From: Raphanus sativus
Lineage: Eukaryota > Streptophyta > Magnoliopsida > Brassicales > Brassicaceae
NCBI RefSeq assembly: GCF_000801105.2
Contig: NC_079512.1
Span: forward strand, 29,157,848-29,221,847
Direction of reading: 5' to 3'
DNA: 64,000 bases
Part shown: positions 32,339 through 45,076 of the stretch, piece by piece
How positions within the stretch are numbered: the first letter of the stretch is position 1
Layout: each line of letters opens with the position of its first letter
The notes under the pieces: model-generated
Databases searched by the model: none
What the model was told of the DNA's origin: nothing
The model's input: only the letters and a program-made list of their open reading frames with translations
Position numbers and translations under genes: made by a program

Positions 32339-34080
32339 ATGGAACTTAACGGCGATGCTCGTATCTCGGGTGAACGTCCGATCATCATGGTCACCAACGA
32401 CGATGGAATAGATGCGCATGGTCTTCGTGCTCTCGTTCGCGTCCTTGTCTCCACCAACCTCTACGACGTTCGCGTCTGCGCGCCCGATTCGTACGTTTTA
32501 CTCTTTGTTTTTTTTTTTTACAGTTTTGGTTTGGTGGACGTGATTTTGTAACGTTTTGAGACATGTACAGGGAGAAATCTGCTGTTAGCCACTGTATAAT
32601 ATGGAGTAGACCCCTCACTGCACAAAGAGTTGAGATTGATGGAGCTGAAGCCTATGCTGTATCTGGTTTGTTTTCTATAAAGTTTATGAACAAAACCCTT
32701 GAGCTTGTAGATTTGATGTTTTGCCAAATATATTAGTCTCTTCTGTTATAACTCGGTTCTATATTGTTTTTTTTTCTTTAATTCTTCAAAAAAAAAACTG
32801 TATATACATCAAGTGCAACTTTTGTCCGTAGGAACCCCTGCGGATTGCACTGGTTTGGGCTTATCGGAAGCACTCTTCCCTTCTCTTCCTGACCTGGTTC
32901 TCAGTGGTATAAACGTGGGTAACAACTGTGGATATAACATGTATGTAAACACTTCCTTATTCTCTGTTTGACTGTTGAATTCAAAACTCCATAAAACTAG
33001 TGAGATCATTGAAGCTTCTTTCAAGATGGGAATAGATCAAACTTCCTTCCTAGCTAGTTCAAATTCGTGTTAAGCGTTTCTCCCTGCTTGCGTTTATCAA
33101 ATTTAAAAAACACTTACCTTCTGGAATGTTGATTACATTCGCAGCGTCTATTCTGGAACTGTTGCTGGCGCTCGTGAAGCCTTCATTTATGATGTGCCTT
33201 CTGCCTCCATATCATATGATTGGTAATGAGTATATATATTTATCCTCAAGAAGCCTAATTCTGTTTCTTCTCTGTTTTGTGTCAACATATTTTCTTTTAA
33301 ATGATATCTAGGAAACGTGGAGACATCAATGTTAATGACTTTATCCTTGCTGCCCAAGCTTGCTTGCCTATCATTAACGGCATAATCAGTGCGATCAAGA
33401 ACAAAACTCACCCAACAAACTGCTTTCTGAATATCGATTTGCCCACTGATATTGCTAACCATAAGGTAAAGTCTCGTGGCAGCTTCTAACTACATTCTCT
33501 TATATATCGCTACGCCTAACTTATTCTTATTTATTAATGAAAGGGATACAAATTAACCACACAAGGCAAAAGCTTGGATAAAATGGGATGGAGACAAGTG
33601 GAGAAGGAAGCACATGGGGCGAAGATGTTGTCTACAATGTCAATGGAAACAGATTCAGGAGTAGTCTCCGACAACAACAACAAAAACGGCACATCTTCTC
33701 ATCATTCACAAGATAGCCGTTTGTTCAAGAGAGAGGTATCATCAACAGTGTGCAAATCTTACTTCCGATATCATTTACCTATCTCCTTAGGTGTATATAC
33801 ACAGATTTGATTCCTTTTGGTTATTTTGATTAAATAGCTAAAGACTGTGGTGGTTGAAGAAGGGACTGATCGTCACTTCTTACACGAAGGATATGTAAGC
33901 ATCCCCATATGTCTCTTAATTAAACAAACTCGTCTCCACTACGTTGTCCAAACTTGTTGGTAAACGCTCTTTTTTGAACTGCAGATTACAGTGACGCCGA
34001 TAGGAGCTCTTTCTCAGGTTGATGTGGATTGTCAAAACTACTACAAAGAGTGGCTTCCCAAGATTGCAAACCAGCCATAG
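32339..34080 (+). CDS. SurE-like 5'-nucleotidase/phosphatase
   Basis: Survival protein SurE family: a metal-dependent nucleoside monophosphatase. Exons 32339-32490, 32571-32665, 32832-32940, 33145-33222, 33312-33465, 33544-33735, 33838-33894 and 33985-34080 give 310 aa. Motifs: [15 protein letters not shown] (metal-binding Asp-Asp near residue 20) and [11 protein letters not shown]. The central [10 protein letters not shown] block is also family-typical. The ATG at 32339 is preferred; an in-frame ATG at 32255 would add 28 residues but lacks conservation with the short tail I expect. It corresponds to At4g14930, about 315 aa. The physiological substrate in plants is unknown. Confidence 0.9.
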
Positions 34081-35345
34081 TTTTCACCCATGTGATGCTG
34101 CCAAATGAGAAAAACAAAAATCTTTTAATAACTTACCCAATGGCTATTTTGGACCACATTTTGTGGTAGACCTCTATTATTATATCAGTACTCGTTTAAT
34201 TTCTCCATGTTCTTGTGCTTATTATGTTCAGCAAAATAGTAGCACCCGGTTGCATTTTATTTCTGTTTATGAGAGAGTCTTTTCCATTACATCATTCTGC
34301 CCGTTTGACATATCATCACATCTTTCACTCATAGAGGTGCAGCTAGTTAAGGCCTTGTTCAACTTTCTGTTTTGTTTTTTTTCATAGCTTCTCTGCCCTC
34401 TTTGTAACTGTGCTTAGGCCTTCATTCACTTCGCTCACCTCGATTGTTAACTTAGAGAAGCATACATCAGAGTGCCTCTTTAAAGACTACAAAGTTAGAA
34501 CCCCTTCGCCACTCAAGACCAGTATTTTCTTCTTCCCATTTTTTTCACCCAAATAATGAATTCTTCTTTGCTTGTTTTTGCATATTCGCCACATTCAGAC
34601 CACCTCCAGCTGAAGTATACGTCCACATCCAGTCTCCAAATTCTCTAAAAACTGCTTTTAACAATGCTATGGATTTTCTCATCGTCTTCTACATCATCCC
34701 ACAATAATGGGTTTTAGCGGATTATGTGTAGCATAGAGATCCTCCTTTTCCAATACACTGATAACAACGGAAAATAAAGGATGTTATGTCTATATCGGAA
34801 GTGCAAGAATACGAAATTTGGTTATAGCTAGTGACACAGTTTGGAAGCATATAGTTAATAGAAGGGTTACACCTTTGTGCCGTTGTAGAATTTCCATCGC
34901 ATCATTACATTTGGTTTCCATCACGGGGAAGGACAGATGAAATCAATTTTCATTTGTGCCGTTGTAGAATTTCTGTTACGTAAACGAGCTTTAAGCGCAG
35001 GACTTAAAGATTGCTTATACCATCATCACATGTACAACTGTACAAGTGGGAGATTAGTAATTTTGAGTAGTTCTTTTTTTCTTTCTTTCTTCGCCACCAC
35101 ACAATCCTTGTTTTACACTTCAAGTTATGATTATATGCACCTAATATATATTGTTAATAGTCCATTGAGGCTGCATAATAAGTTTGCTGGTTTAATGGAG
35201 AAGGAAGACACTATATAATACGTCATGTAATTATTATTTTTCATCCTTACGTTTCTCATCGTTCTAATCAATCAATTAGTCTCAATCGGCGTTCCAAGTC
35301 TGACTTTTTCTTCATAGTCAGACTTTTCTTTTGATAGTCTGACTA
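34081..35345. other. Spacer right of the SurE gene
   Basis: It starts with the SurE 3' UTR. The phrase catttgtgccgttgtagaatttc occurs near 34950, with a partial copy at 34875. agtctgact recurs near 35297-35345. No gene is recognised. Confidence 0.4.
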
Positions 35346-35484
35346 ATTTTTTTTTAATATCTAATTAATTATATTATTACAATGATGAGAATATTAAATA
35401 GACAATTCTACAGCCGATAATAATACTATTTTCTATGAAAATTCACGCTTTAACTGTCCTATGAGATCTATGTTCGATAGTACG

Positions 35485-36638
35485 TCAGACCATCTCCAAT
35501 GGTGCTTCATTTTTCACTTTTTGCTTCATTTTGAAGCAATTTTTACTCCAATGGTGCTTCATTTCTTGCTTCAAAATAAAACAATGAACAGTACTGCTTC
35601 AAATTTGAAGCAATACTGTTCATTGCTTCATTTTTAAGCTGAACTTTCTAAATTATAAATTAGTCCTTAACTTTTGCTTGTTCTTACTTTTTGTTAAAAT
35701 AAAATAAGTTAATCAATATAACTCAATTAACTTTTTAATATTTATTTATTATATAAATTTATTTAATTTATAATATTAAATATTTAAAAACATATATTAA
35801 ATGAAAGATAACATTAAATTATTAATATAAAAGTGAAATACATGATTGATAACACCAAACTAAACATAAAATATTTATTACAACATAAAATGATACTTAA
35901 TAATCTGGTAAATCACTTCCTGATCCACTAAGATTATTAAAAAACTGCACAAATGAAGTTGATGTTTGAGGAGGTTGTTGAGCTTGTTGTCTTCACTCCT
36001 CTCCAATTGAACGTGCATTTGGAGTTCTCCAATCACGTTTTGCAATTGTGAAAGGACCAGTTCGTTTTTGGAAAAAAGATGTGATACATGATATAATGAC
36101 TACATGTATTATTTTACATAATATGATAATTGAGGATGAGCGTGATCTTGAAGCACCAATTGAAGTCAATAGAGAAGTTCCACCTACGGAGGTTGATACC
36201 GAAGATCATGATCATATTCGTTTCCAAGAGTTTTTGGCGCGATTTAGAAGAATTAAAGATAAAGATGCTCATATCGCACTTTGCAACGATTTAATTGATC
36301 ATTTGTGGGAAAGATATATGGCTGGTGCTTCTTTATAAAATCTAGTATTGTTGTTCTTTATTATGTGTAATAATTTTATATGATAATGTTGAATCTATAA
36401 CAATTATGTTGGATTATTGTTAAAACAAAATAGTTGGATAAAATTAGCAAATATAAAAAAGTATAAGGTGTTATTAATAATTAATGATAAAAGAGAGAGA
36501 AAATATTCTTAAAATATTTTTTTTACAAAAAAAAAATGAAGCAAACCATTGGAGAATATGTGCTTCATTTCTTGCTTCATTTTGAATAAAGTGCAATTTT
36601 GAAGCAAAAAATGAAGCCAACCATTGGAGATGCCTTCA
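35485..36638 (+). mobile_element. PIF/Harbinger transposon remnant, internally deleted
   Basis: The element 35488-36635 is flanked by TCA on both sides, the 3-bp duplication typical of PIF/Harbinger. The inverted ends read (g)accatctccaatgg and the complement of ccattggagatgcc, each followed by gcttcattttt-type subterminal repeats. Inside, the plus strand carries the C-terminal end of a transposase. The minus strand has a short frame ending FVQFFNNLSGSGSDLPDY (about 35900-35980), which could be the tail of the second, Myb-like ORF. The two abut at about 36000, so most of both genes was deleted. Confidence 0.75.
36000..36338 (+). pseudogene. C-terminal fragment of a Harbinger (ALP1-like) transposase
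   Basis: The open frame from about 36000 to the TAA at 36336-36338 reads IERAFGVLQSRFAIVKGP, then FWKKDVIHDIMTTCIILHNM, and ends FRRIKDKDAHIALCNDLIDHLWERY. This is the last third of the DDE_4-type transposase, including the Glu of the catalytic triad in ERAFG. The first two catalytic Asp residues and the helix-turn-helix are missing. It is not a complete enzyme. Confidence 0.8.
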
Positions 36639-36705
36639 TGCATCAAGATGAACTTTAGACTATTCGAATTAGAAGTATTAACGAACCTTTAGCCAAACTA
36701 CTCAT

Positions 36706-37137
36706 AATTATATTTTTTTAGAATTGATTTATTATTAGGATTATAATTATGAAGTCGTGATGCTATATTGACGATTTAACAAAAGACAATCTTTTTTTCT
36801 CTTACAATGGATAATTCTTCTACCATACAAAATTTTATATTAGACGGTTTTATTTGTATTGATCATGTGCAAGTTTATTTTAGCTAATCTCCTTATAAAT
36901 GGTACTAAATCTCATGCGAATTTCAAGCTTTTGTATCAAAAAGTATTAGTGAAGTTTTATTCAACCACTACAATAGACCAAGAGAGCTTACACAATTTCA
37001 AGATTTTTTTTTATGTAGGCGCACACAGAAACATTTAGGTGCATTGCTTATAAATGTTTTGTTGTCTTCATCAATAACAACTCCATCAATATACTTTCTC
37101 TCAGTCTTAACTCAATTTGACAACAAATTTTCCATTA
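36706..37137. promoter_or_regulatory. Upstream region of AO1
   Basis: It is AT-rich. A TATA-like tataaatg lies near 37050, and the leader runs to the ATG at 37138. No specific regulatory element is claimed. Confidence 0.4.
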
Positions 37138-39778
37138 ATGAAGATACGAATACTTACCCTTATCTTTCTCCTACAATGTGCTTTTAGTCTTGGCCTACAT
37201 TTCCACCCACTCGATCCCTTAACACCCCAAGAAATCAACAAAACAAGCTTTATAGTCAAGAAATCTCATCTAGGCTCTCTCAAAGATCTCACGTTTCACT
37301 ACCTCGATCTCGAAGAACCAAACAAGACCCACGTCCTCCAGTGGCTATCCTCCAAGAAACCACCACAGCCACCACGCCGTCGCTCGCTCGTGGTGGTTCG
37401 AGCCGGTGGTCAAACCCACGAGCTCATCGTCGACCTAACCTCAGGCAAAATCGCATCCTCACGCATCTACACAGGCCATGGCTTCCCTTCATTCACATTC
37501 ATAGAGCTGTTCAGAGCAAGCAAGCTTCCTCTAACGTACCCTCCCTTCAAGAAATCCATTCTTGACCGATCCCTAAACATCTCCGAGGTTTCATGCATCC
37601 CTTTCACCGTTGGTTGGTACGGAGAAACCATCACGAGACGAGAGGTCAAAGCCTCTTGCTTTTACAGAGACGGATCGGTGAATGTCTTCACAAGACCCAT
37701 CGAAGGAATCACCATAACTATAGACGTTGACTCGATGAAAGTCGTGAAATACTCCGACAGATTCATAAAGCCTGTCCCCGATAAAGAAGGTAACGACTTT
37801 CGGACCAAACACAAACCGTTCCCGTTCTCATGCAACGTCTCCGACACAGGGTTCAAGATTCTCGGCAATAAAATAAAATGGGCTAACTGGAAATTCCACG
37901 TCGGGTTTACCGCTAGAGCGGGGGTAACCATATCGACGGCTTCGGTTCTTGACCCAAGAACCAAAAGGTTCAGAAGAGTGATGTACAGAGGACACTTGTC
38001 AGAGACTTTTGTTCCGTACATGGACCCAATATACGACTGGTACTTCCGTACGTTCATGGACATAGGAGAGTTCGGTTTCGGGAGATCGGCGGTTAACCTG
38101 CAGCCACTCATCGACTGCCCACAAAACGCGGCGTTTTTGGATGGATACGTGGCGGGACCTGATGGGACAGCTCAGAGGATGAGTAACGTGATGTGTGTCT
38201 TTGAGAAGAATGGTTATGGTGCTTCTTTTAGACACACCGAGATTAATGTTCCAGGACAAGTGGTAAACTTCTAAATCCAGCTCCTTCATATATATATTTA
38301 TATTTAACTTTTACCTTTTTAAATTGGTTTGTTATTTGATTATTAGTACTATTTTTGCAGATAACTAGTGGTGAAGCTGATATTAGTTTAGTGGTTAGGA
38401 TGGTGGCAACACTCGGAAACTATGATTACATCGTTGATTGGGAATTTAAAAAGAATGGAGCCATCAGAGTTGGGGTAATGTCTACTTAACGTATCTGTTA
38501 CAATTAACAAAAACAATTTTAAAGCCCTTTCTCAAAAGAATAATAATAATAGTTTTAACAAGTTAAATAATTTTTCTTTGAAAATTTTAAAATTTGGGAA
38601 ATTTTATTATTTTACAATCCATTTTATTTGTTAAAGGATGGTTGCTTATTTTTCTAGTAACATGTTATTTTTATGTCAGGATCTACTATACCGTATTAAA
38701 TCGTGTAAAGATTTAGGATTTCTGTTTAGTAATTAGTTTTCTTAAGAATCCAGTTAATTAACTACATATATAAATGAAAATCTGTTACCTAGAAGGCTAG
38801 AAACAATAAACCACTGAGTTGAATAAAAAAACAAGATTGAAAAATATATATTTTTTTTAGTTTTCATTGTTATTTTGGTAATTAGACATCCACTAACTGT
38901 TGCTCACCTAATTCTCTCCATTTTTGTTATTTACATAAATAACTTACGATTAACTTTGACTTTAACTATATATATATAGGTGGATTTGACTGGGGTTCTG
39001 GAAGTCAAAGCAACGTCATACACTTCGAACGAGCAGATAACGGAGAACACTTATGGGACACTAGTGGCTAAAAACACCATTGCCATTAACCACGACCATT
39101 ACCTGACGTACTACTTAGATCTTGACATTGACGGTAACGGCAATTCTTTAGTGAAAGCTAAACTAAAAACGGTAAGAGTGACCGACGTTCATAACAAAAC
39201 CTCTTCTCCGAGGAAGAGTTATTGGACGGTCGTGAAAGAGACGGCAAAAAATGAAGCTGACGGAAGAGTTCGGCTGGGTTCAGAGCCGGTTGAGCTGCTA
39301 ATAGTTAACCCACAAAAGAAGACGAAAATAGGAAATTCAGTTGGTTACCGGTTGATACCGCAACATTTACCGGTAACTTCTCTTTTAACGAACGATGATT
39401 ACCCGGAGATTAGAGCGTCTTACACAAAATATCCGGTTTGGGTAACGGCTTATAACCGGTCTGAGAGATGGGCCGGTGGGTTTTACAGCGATAGGAGCCG
39501 TGGGGATGATGGCTTAGCTGTATGGAGTAGCAGGTAAACAAAAACGTATTACTATGATTAGTCACTTGTTATAAGTTAAATCGTAATAAGCATATGTGTG
39601 TATGTCTTGGTTTGGGAGCAGGAACAGAGAGATAGAGAACAAAGACATAGTGATGTGGTACAATGTTGGGTTTCATCACATTCCATACCAAGAAGACTTT
39701 CCAGTAATGCCAACTCTTCACGGTGGATTCACTCTTCGACCTTCTAATTTCTTCGACAACGATCCGTTGATCGCGTAA
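37138..39778 (+). CDS. AO1: Copper amine oxidase, apoplastic (AO1-type)
   Basis: It oxidises putrescine and other amines, releasing ammonia and hydrogen peroxide in the cell wall. In Arabidopsis ATAO1 acts around root xylem and lateral root cap. Exons 37138-38262, 38361-38474, 38980-39533 and 39622-39778 give 649 aa, matching the ~650 I recall for At4g14940. Signal peptide: about residues 1-22 ([12 protein letters not shown] core). The catalytic base Asp lies in the [15 protein letters not shown] region. The topaquinone precursor Tyr is in GNYDY (exon 2), and copper His residues are in [11 protein letters not shown] and later [16 protein letters not shown]. All family motifs are intact. The start at 37138 gives a clean signal peptide. 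Confidence 0.94.
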
Positions 39779-40249
39779 ATAGTACTAAAAGAAAATATTT
39801 GATTTTAACTTGTTTACTATTTGCTTATTTGTTTGGGTGAATTTGCGAGATTGCCAAATTCATAACGAAAATTAAGTAGATGATAGTGATGTTGACATAA
39901 TAAAGAAAGTATCATTTGTACTCCAATTTATCCGGTTGTACCCTCTTCAACTACAAGTCATCGGTAAAAATGAAAAAAGAGATGACATCAACACTTTAAG
40001 ATGTGGACACTTTTAATAGACAGTTGTTTAGAATGTGAGACATAGAAGGTATCCACGTAATTTGTGTTTCCTACTTCTAATTAATAAATCTATATTCTAC
40101 TCAGATTATAAATCAAATATAATGTGTAACTGTTTTACTATATTATACCATATCCATCCACTTAAATATTCCTAACCCGGATATGTCAATCTACATCCAA
40201 AATATAAACAATTTCTCATGTTTTCAAATATCAAGTGTACCAGTATCAT

Positions 40250-41050
40250 CTCACTATACTATATGGTGGATATAGTATAGCACGTTTACATTATATTGTG
40301 AAACAATAGAATTCTTTTTATTGGTGATAGTATAGTATAGTACATATTGGTGAATTAAATATAATACTTTTTATTAATCGTCAAATGGAACGATACATGA
40401 TAAGATCTCTAAACTCAAACCTCAACCCCACCTTCTAAATACTAAAACTTAAATCCTAATCACTAAACCCTAAACTCAAATAGAATGGAACAATATATAT
40501 AGTATAGTACATATTGGTGAACAAAATATAACATTCTTTACTAAACCCAAAATCTTAATCACTAAACCCTAAACCCAAGTATAAAACCTAAACCCAAATA
40601 GAATGAAACAAACTAAACTCAAATCTCAACCCCCACCTTCCAAATACTAAACCCTAAATCTTAATCACTAAACCTTAAACCCAAGTATAAACCCTAAACC
40701 CAAATAGAATGGAACAAACTAAACTCAAATAGAATGTAACAAACTAAACCCAAACCTGAACTTCCACCTTCCAAATACTAAACCCTAAATCTCAATCACT
40801 AAACCCTAAATCCAAGTATAAACCCTAAACCCAAATAAAATGGAAAAAAACTAAACCCAAACCTTAACCCCCATCTTCTAAAGACTAAATCTTAAATCTT
40901 AATCACTAAAATCATGTATAAACCCTAAACCCAAATAGAATGGAACAAAATGCATAGTATAAAACAAAAATAATACATTTTTTATTAATTGTTAAATAGA
41001 ACGATATATGATAAAATGTATAGTAACAAACTATTTTGCATTACATAACA
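40250..41050. repeat. Degenerate minisatellite rich in AAACCCTAAA
   Basis: Phrases such as ccaccttccaaatactaaa, aatcactaaaccctaaa and cccaaatagaatggaacaa recur at 40428, 40633, 40765 and 40871 with spacing of roughly 205, 132 and 106 bases. The array is bounded by repeats of tatagtatagtacatattggtga (about 40325, 40500) and aacgatacatgataa/aacgatatatgataa (about 40388, 41000). The AAACCCTAAA motif equals the plant telomere repeat but is scattered, not in pure head-to-tail runs. Confidence 0.7.
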
Positions 41051-41235
41051 TGAATATAACATTCATAGTACATATTGTTTTACTATTCTATTCCATATGC
41101 ATATAATAGAATAGAACACAGTATTACAAAAACTGTTCATCTTCTCCATCAATTCTGGATAATTTACAGCGATAACAAGCGACATCTGTGGGATTAGTAG
41201 ATGTAACCGCCTAGTAAACCGAAGAGATTAGGGCG

Positions 41236-41580
41236 ATGGAAGGAAGAGCTGACACACCTCACGGCGGCGCCGTTTACGTCGTCGGCGACTCCATAGATTT
41301 CAGACTCGTGGAGCTTCCTGTCTGTAGCCAAGCGACCCGTTGCAGATGGATCTGTTACTTTCTCGTCTCTTCTGTAAATTTTGAAAGCAGTGAACCAACA
41401 ACTCAGACAACTGAATCCTCTTTGCAAACGCCTTTTGTTAGTCGAGCTAGTGTCAAGATTGTAATCAAAGAACGCAGTGGAAACAATCTGAAAAGAAACT
41501 ACTCAAAAGATTGTGATTCTGGAAGGGACACGTTCTATTTTTCCAGAATACTAATTATTAATTTAATTTTTCTTTTGTAG
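41236..41580 (+). CDS. Unassigned short frame, possible gene fragment
   Basis: A 114-codon frame starting MEGRADTPHGGAVYVVGDSID. The first ~55 codons are GC-rich with gene-like codon use (41236-41400), and the remainder is AT-rich, as if an exon had run into an intron or non-coding DNA; possible donors lie around 41371. I do not recognise the family. It could be the first exon of a lost gene or a transduplicated fragment. Confidence 0.3.
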   Translation: MEGRADTPHGGAVYVVGDSIDFRLVELPVCSQATRCRWICYFLVSSVNFESSEPTTQTTESSLQTPFVSRASVKIVIKERSGNNLKRNYSKDCDSGRDTFYFSRILIINLIFLL

Positions 41581-42978
41581 CAGGTTTCTCCGGTTTCAAG
41601 CAGGGACAATACATCAATATTATATAAAAGACATGTGAAACAGTGAAAAGTTAGGGTAATTAGTTACTCAATGAATTATTAATTGTTTGATGGCTGTAGA
41701 GTGCAATTTCCCTATTTGTTTTTGAGTTTTTTTTTAAAAAAGTTGTGGGGATAAATCTGGCTTATGATTTAATGTTTTAATTAACACTATGAATTTTAAT
41801 GAATTTAGAAATTCAAGTAAACTCATGTTATTGGATTAATAATTTATTTAAAAACTATCCGCTAACAACAGACTCGATTAATAGACTGCTAAACTCGAGA
41901 CCACATGACTCCATGTCTATGTGGTTTTAAATATTAATCAAAATTTAATGTATTTTAATTATATATATTCTGAAAACTTTTTTTATAAAAGGTAATAAAT
42001 TTGAGAAAAATATTCAAGTTTTAAAATTTTAATTAAATTTATAAGATTTAATATTTATGTATATTTTAAAATTAATTAAAATACATAAATGATAGTTTTA
42101 AGCTTCAGTTTTCAAAATTATGATTTGATTATTTGAAAGATGCATTCACCTAAAAGTCTAAATTCCATCATGCTTTTACTTTGTGGTTCGATTAGCAAGT
42201 CCGGTTCGTCGCATATACCAAATTTTGATGGACATAGATCTCCGGTTCAACCGCTCCATCGTGAAACTGGGATGAATTGGTTTTTGTTTACAACTTGAAC
42301 CCCATATTTTATTAATATAAAAATAGTGGAATCTTTAGTTAAACCACTAAATAATTTCTACAATCTAATATTTTAAAGTTGCATTTGGTCATTTGCATAA
42401 GTTGTATTTGACACTTTGCAATCCGGTTTATAAATCCGGTTCATTGTTTATACCAAAAAAAAGTGAGTGGAAATTGGAATATATATCCGATTCAACAGGT
42501 CACAATTCACATCGTGAAAACCGGAACGGACCTTCTTCTATAGCCAGCCCATTGACGTAGTAATCAATGCAACTAGAGGAGGAGACTTTACGCTTTACTT
42601 GCTTGAGTCTTGCTTCCGAGTCGCTTGATCCTTCCTTCCTTCCATATCTGACTTTCCACAACAAAAAGTCCTCAACTCTCTAATCTCTGTCTTCCGTTGC
42701 TTTGATCTCAACCTAAGCCCACACCGCACGTCACGTTACAAAAAACAAAACAAAACCATCTTATTCTTAAATCAGAAAGAAATATTTTATTTTTCTGTTT
42801 CCAGGCAATCTAATATTTTTTTCTCTTACTGCCCATCGTGAATCCGACCGTAACCCATGTTCAGATATCCTTCCAAACATTCGAATCTATGTTAAAAATC
42901 CTTTCTTTATCCTCTTAAGATATACTTTAGTAGTTGGTCGTGACCCCAAACAGAGACTCATACGCACACACAAAGATT

Positions 42979-45076
42979 ATGGGATCCGCCGCTGCAGACA
43001 GTTCTTCTTCTTCTGATGTTGCCATCTCAGGCAAGTTTCTCCTTTTATGTCTTTGGAGATCTGAAAAACATGAGCTTTCGATGTTTTTTTTTTGGTTAGC
43101 TTCAATAAGGGTTTTTGATTTGGATGAATTAAAGATTTATACTTTTGTTTGAGCTACGGAGGAGATTGTAGATTTTTCAGATGATTCCTTAGCTGAAATA
43201 GGAAAACCCACATGGACATTTTGTTAGGATTTACAAATATACTCTCTGTTAAAACTTGTAGCTCTGCGTGAGAAGCATGAGAAGGAAGTAGAGAATCTAA
43301 CACTGACCTCACAACCTTTTAACACATTGAGGCTGTTTGTTGAGGCTACTGTTCTGTACATGAAGCGATCCATATCGTATCTGCTTGCTCATGGAGGTTG
43401 GTTCATGCTTCTGACCACTTTGTTTGTGGCATCTGGAGTCTTGCTTGTGACTGTTGATGGACCTCATGGAAAAGTATCACACTTTCTCCATATATATATA
43501 TATAGACTTTCCCGGATTGTAGTTAAAAAAAAAGGTTCCAACAGTTTGTGTAATTTTTTGTTACAGCATGTTGAAGAAGTATTAGAGTATGTCAGATACA
43601 GCTTATGGTGGATAGCACTTGGCGTTGCCTCTTCTATTGGTCTTGGTTAGTCTCACAAAATTGTTTGTCATATCAAAAAAAAAAGTGGTAATCTATTGGC
43701 ATTTAACATTGTTCTGTTCTTCTATAGGATCTGGTCTCCACACTTTTGTTCTCTATTTGGGTCCGCACATTGCATTGTTCACTCTCAAAGCAACTCAATG
43801 TGGCCGTCTTGATCTGAAATCTGCACCTTACGATACGATACAGTTCAAACGAGTCCCCTCGTGGCTCGACAAGTCTTGTTCAGAATTTGGGCCTCCTCTA
43901 ATGATATCAGCCGCTGGATCTCGGGTTCCACTCACCAGCATATTGCCACAAGTCCAGTTGGAAGCGATTCTGTGGGGTATCGGAACAGCTCTTGGGGAGC
44001 TTCCTCCATATTTCATCTCCAGGGCAGGTTCATATAATTACTTTTTCTCCTTGATTTTGTGGCAGTGTGCATATGTTTCGGTTGTTTTATTATGTGTGTG
44101 TTGGCTCTCTAAAATGTTTCCAGCTAGCCTTTCTGGGGATGGAATGGAAGAGTTAGAAGCTTCATCATCTGAAGATAGTGGGTTTATGGCGGCTAACCTG
44201 AACCGGGTTAAGCGCTGGCTATTAACACATTCACAGCACTTGAATTTCTTTACCGTCTTGGTTCTTGCTTCGGTTAGTATAATTATGCATCCTACAACTT
44301 TCTTTTCCTTGTGCATTAGCCAACTGCCTTCTAGGATTTGCAATACTTTAAACATCTCTACACACTGCTTCTGTTTTGTGTGCAGGTTCCAAATCCTCTG
44401 TTTGACCTGGCTGGTATCATGTGTGGACAGTTTGGAATTCCATTTTGGGAATTTTTTCTGGCGACTTTAATAGGAAAGGCGATCATCAAAACTCACATAC
44501 AGGTGATGAGAACTTGTATCTATCTCATCAGAAGATTTTAATATTTTACTCTCTGCGCTCTTAAGGCCTTTTGTGACAACTGAATAGTTTTTTTTTTTTT
44601 TGTGATAGACAATATTTATCATCTGTGTCTGTAATAACCAACTGCTGGACTGGATGGAGAACGAGATGATCTGGATACTTAGTCATGTCCCTGGTTTGGC
44701 TGATGTATTACCTGGACTCATTGACAAACTCCACGCCATGAAAGAAAAGTATATTGATGTGTCACCTCCTGTTCCATCTCATATCAAGGTAACCTCAACA
44801 CAACACAGCAACCTTTTTCCCTTCCTGACAAAACTCTTTCGTTTTGGTTGAAACTATGAAGTTTTTGTTCCACTAGCAAACTTGTATTGAATTTGGTTTT
44901 GCTTTTGTTGGTGGTAAAAGGTGAAAAAGTGGGATTTTTCGTTTGCGTCCATCTGGAATGGGATAGTGTGGCTGATGCTCCTCAACTTCTTCGTCAAGAT
45001 TGTGACCGCAACTGCACAGAGACACTTGAAGAAGAAGCAAGAGAAAGAAGTAGCTGCTTTGGCTCATTCTGATTGA
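42979..45076 (+). CDS. KMS1: KMS1-like VMP1/SNARE-associated (VTT domain) membrane protein
   Basis: A multi-spanning ER membrane protein of the VMP1 type. In Arabidopsis KMS1 (At4g14950) is needed for ER-Golgi integrity and early secretion. Exons 42979-43030, 43262-43473, 43567-43645, 43728-44027, 44124-44272, 44386-44502, 44609-44788 and 44921-45076 give 414 aa. Intron 1 begins with GC (CAG followed by gcaagt), and no GT alternative keeps the frame. Hydrophobic spans include [34 protein letters not shown] and [15 protein letters not shown]. The VTT-domain signature lies around [16 protein letters not shown] and [16 protein letters not shown]. The C-terminus is basic (LKKKQEKE). Confidence 0.93.

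Larger units (their letters stand above)
35346..36705 (-). mobile_element. SINE copy split by a PIF/Harbinger element
   Basis: 35346-35487 matches the 3' body of the SINE at 29957-30272 (shared: attacaatgatgagaatatt, ctgtcctatgagatct, atgttcga). After the inserted element, 36636-36705 resumes the match (tgcatcaagatgaa, gaagtatta, gaacctttagccaaac), reaching the tRNA-like head. Re-joining across the insertion restores a continuous SINE with one TCA. Confidence 0.72.
39779..42978. other. 3.2-kb spacer with repeat array, between AO1 and KMS1
   Basis: It contains the AO1 3' UTR, the telomere-like array at 40250-41050 and a small unassigned frame at 41236. The AT-rich stretch at about 42180-42540 repeats ccggttca phrases. 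The KMS1 promoter lies at the right end. Confidence 0.4.

Noticed and set aside
40380..40960. A true interstitial telomere
   Set aside because: The CCCTAAA units are not in uninterrupted tandem, so only a telomere-like motif is claimed.
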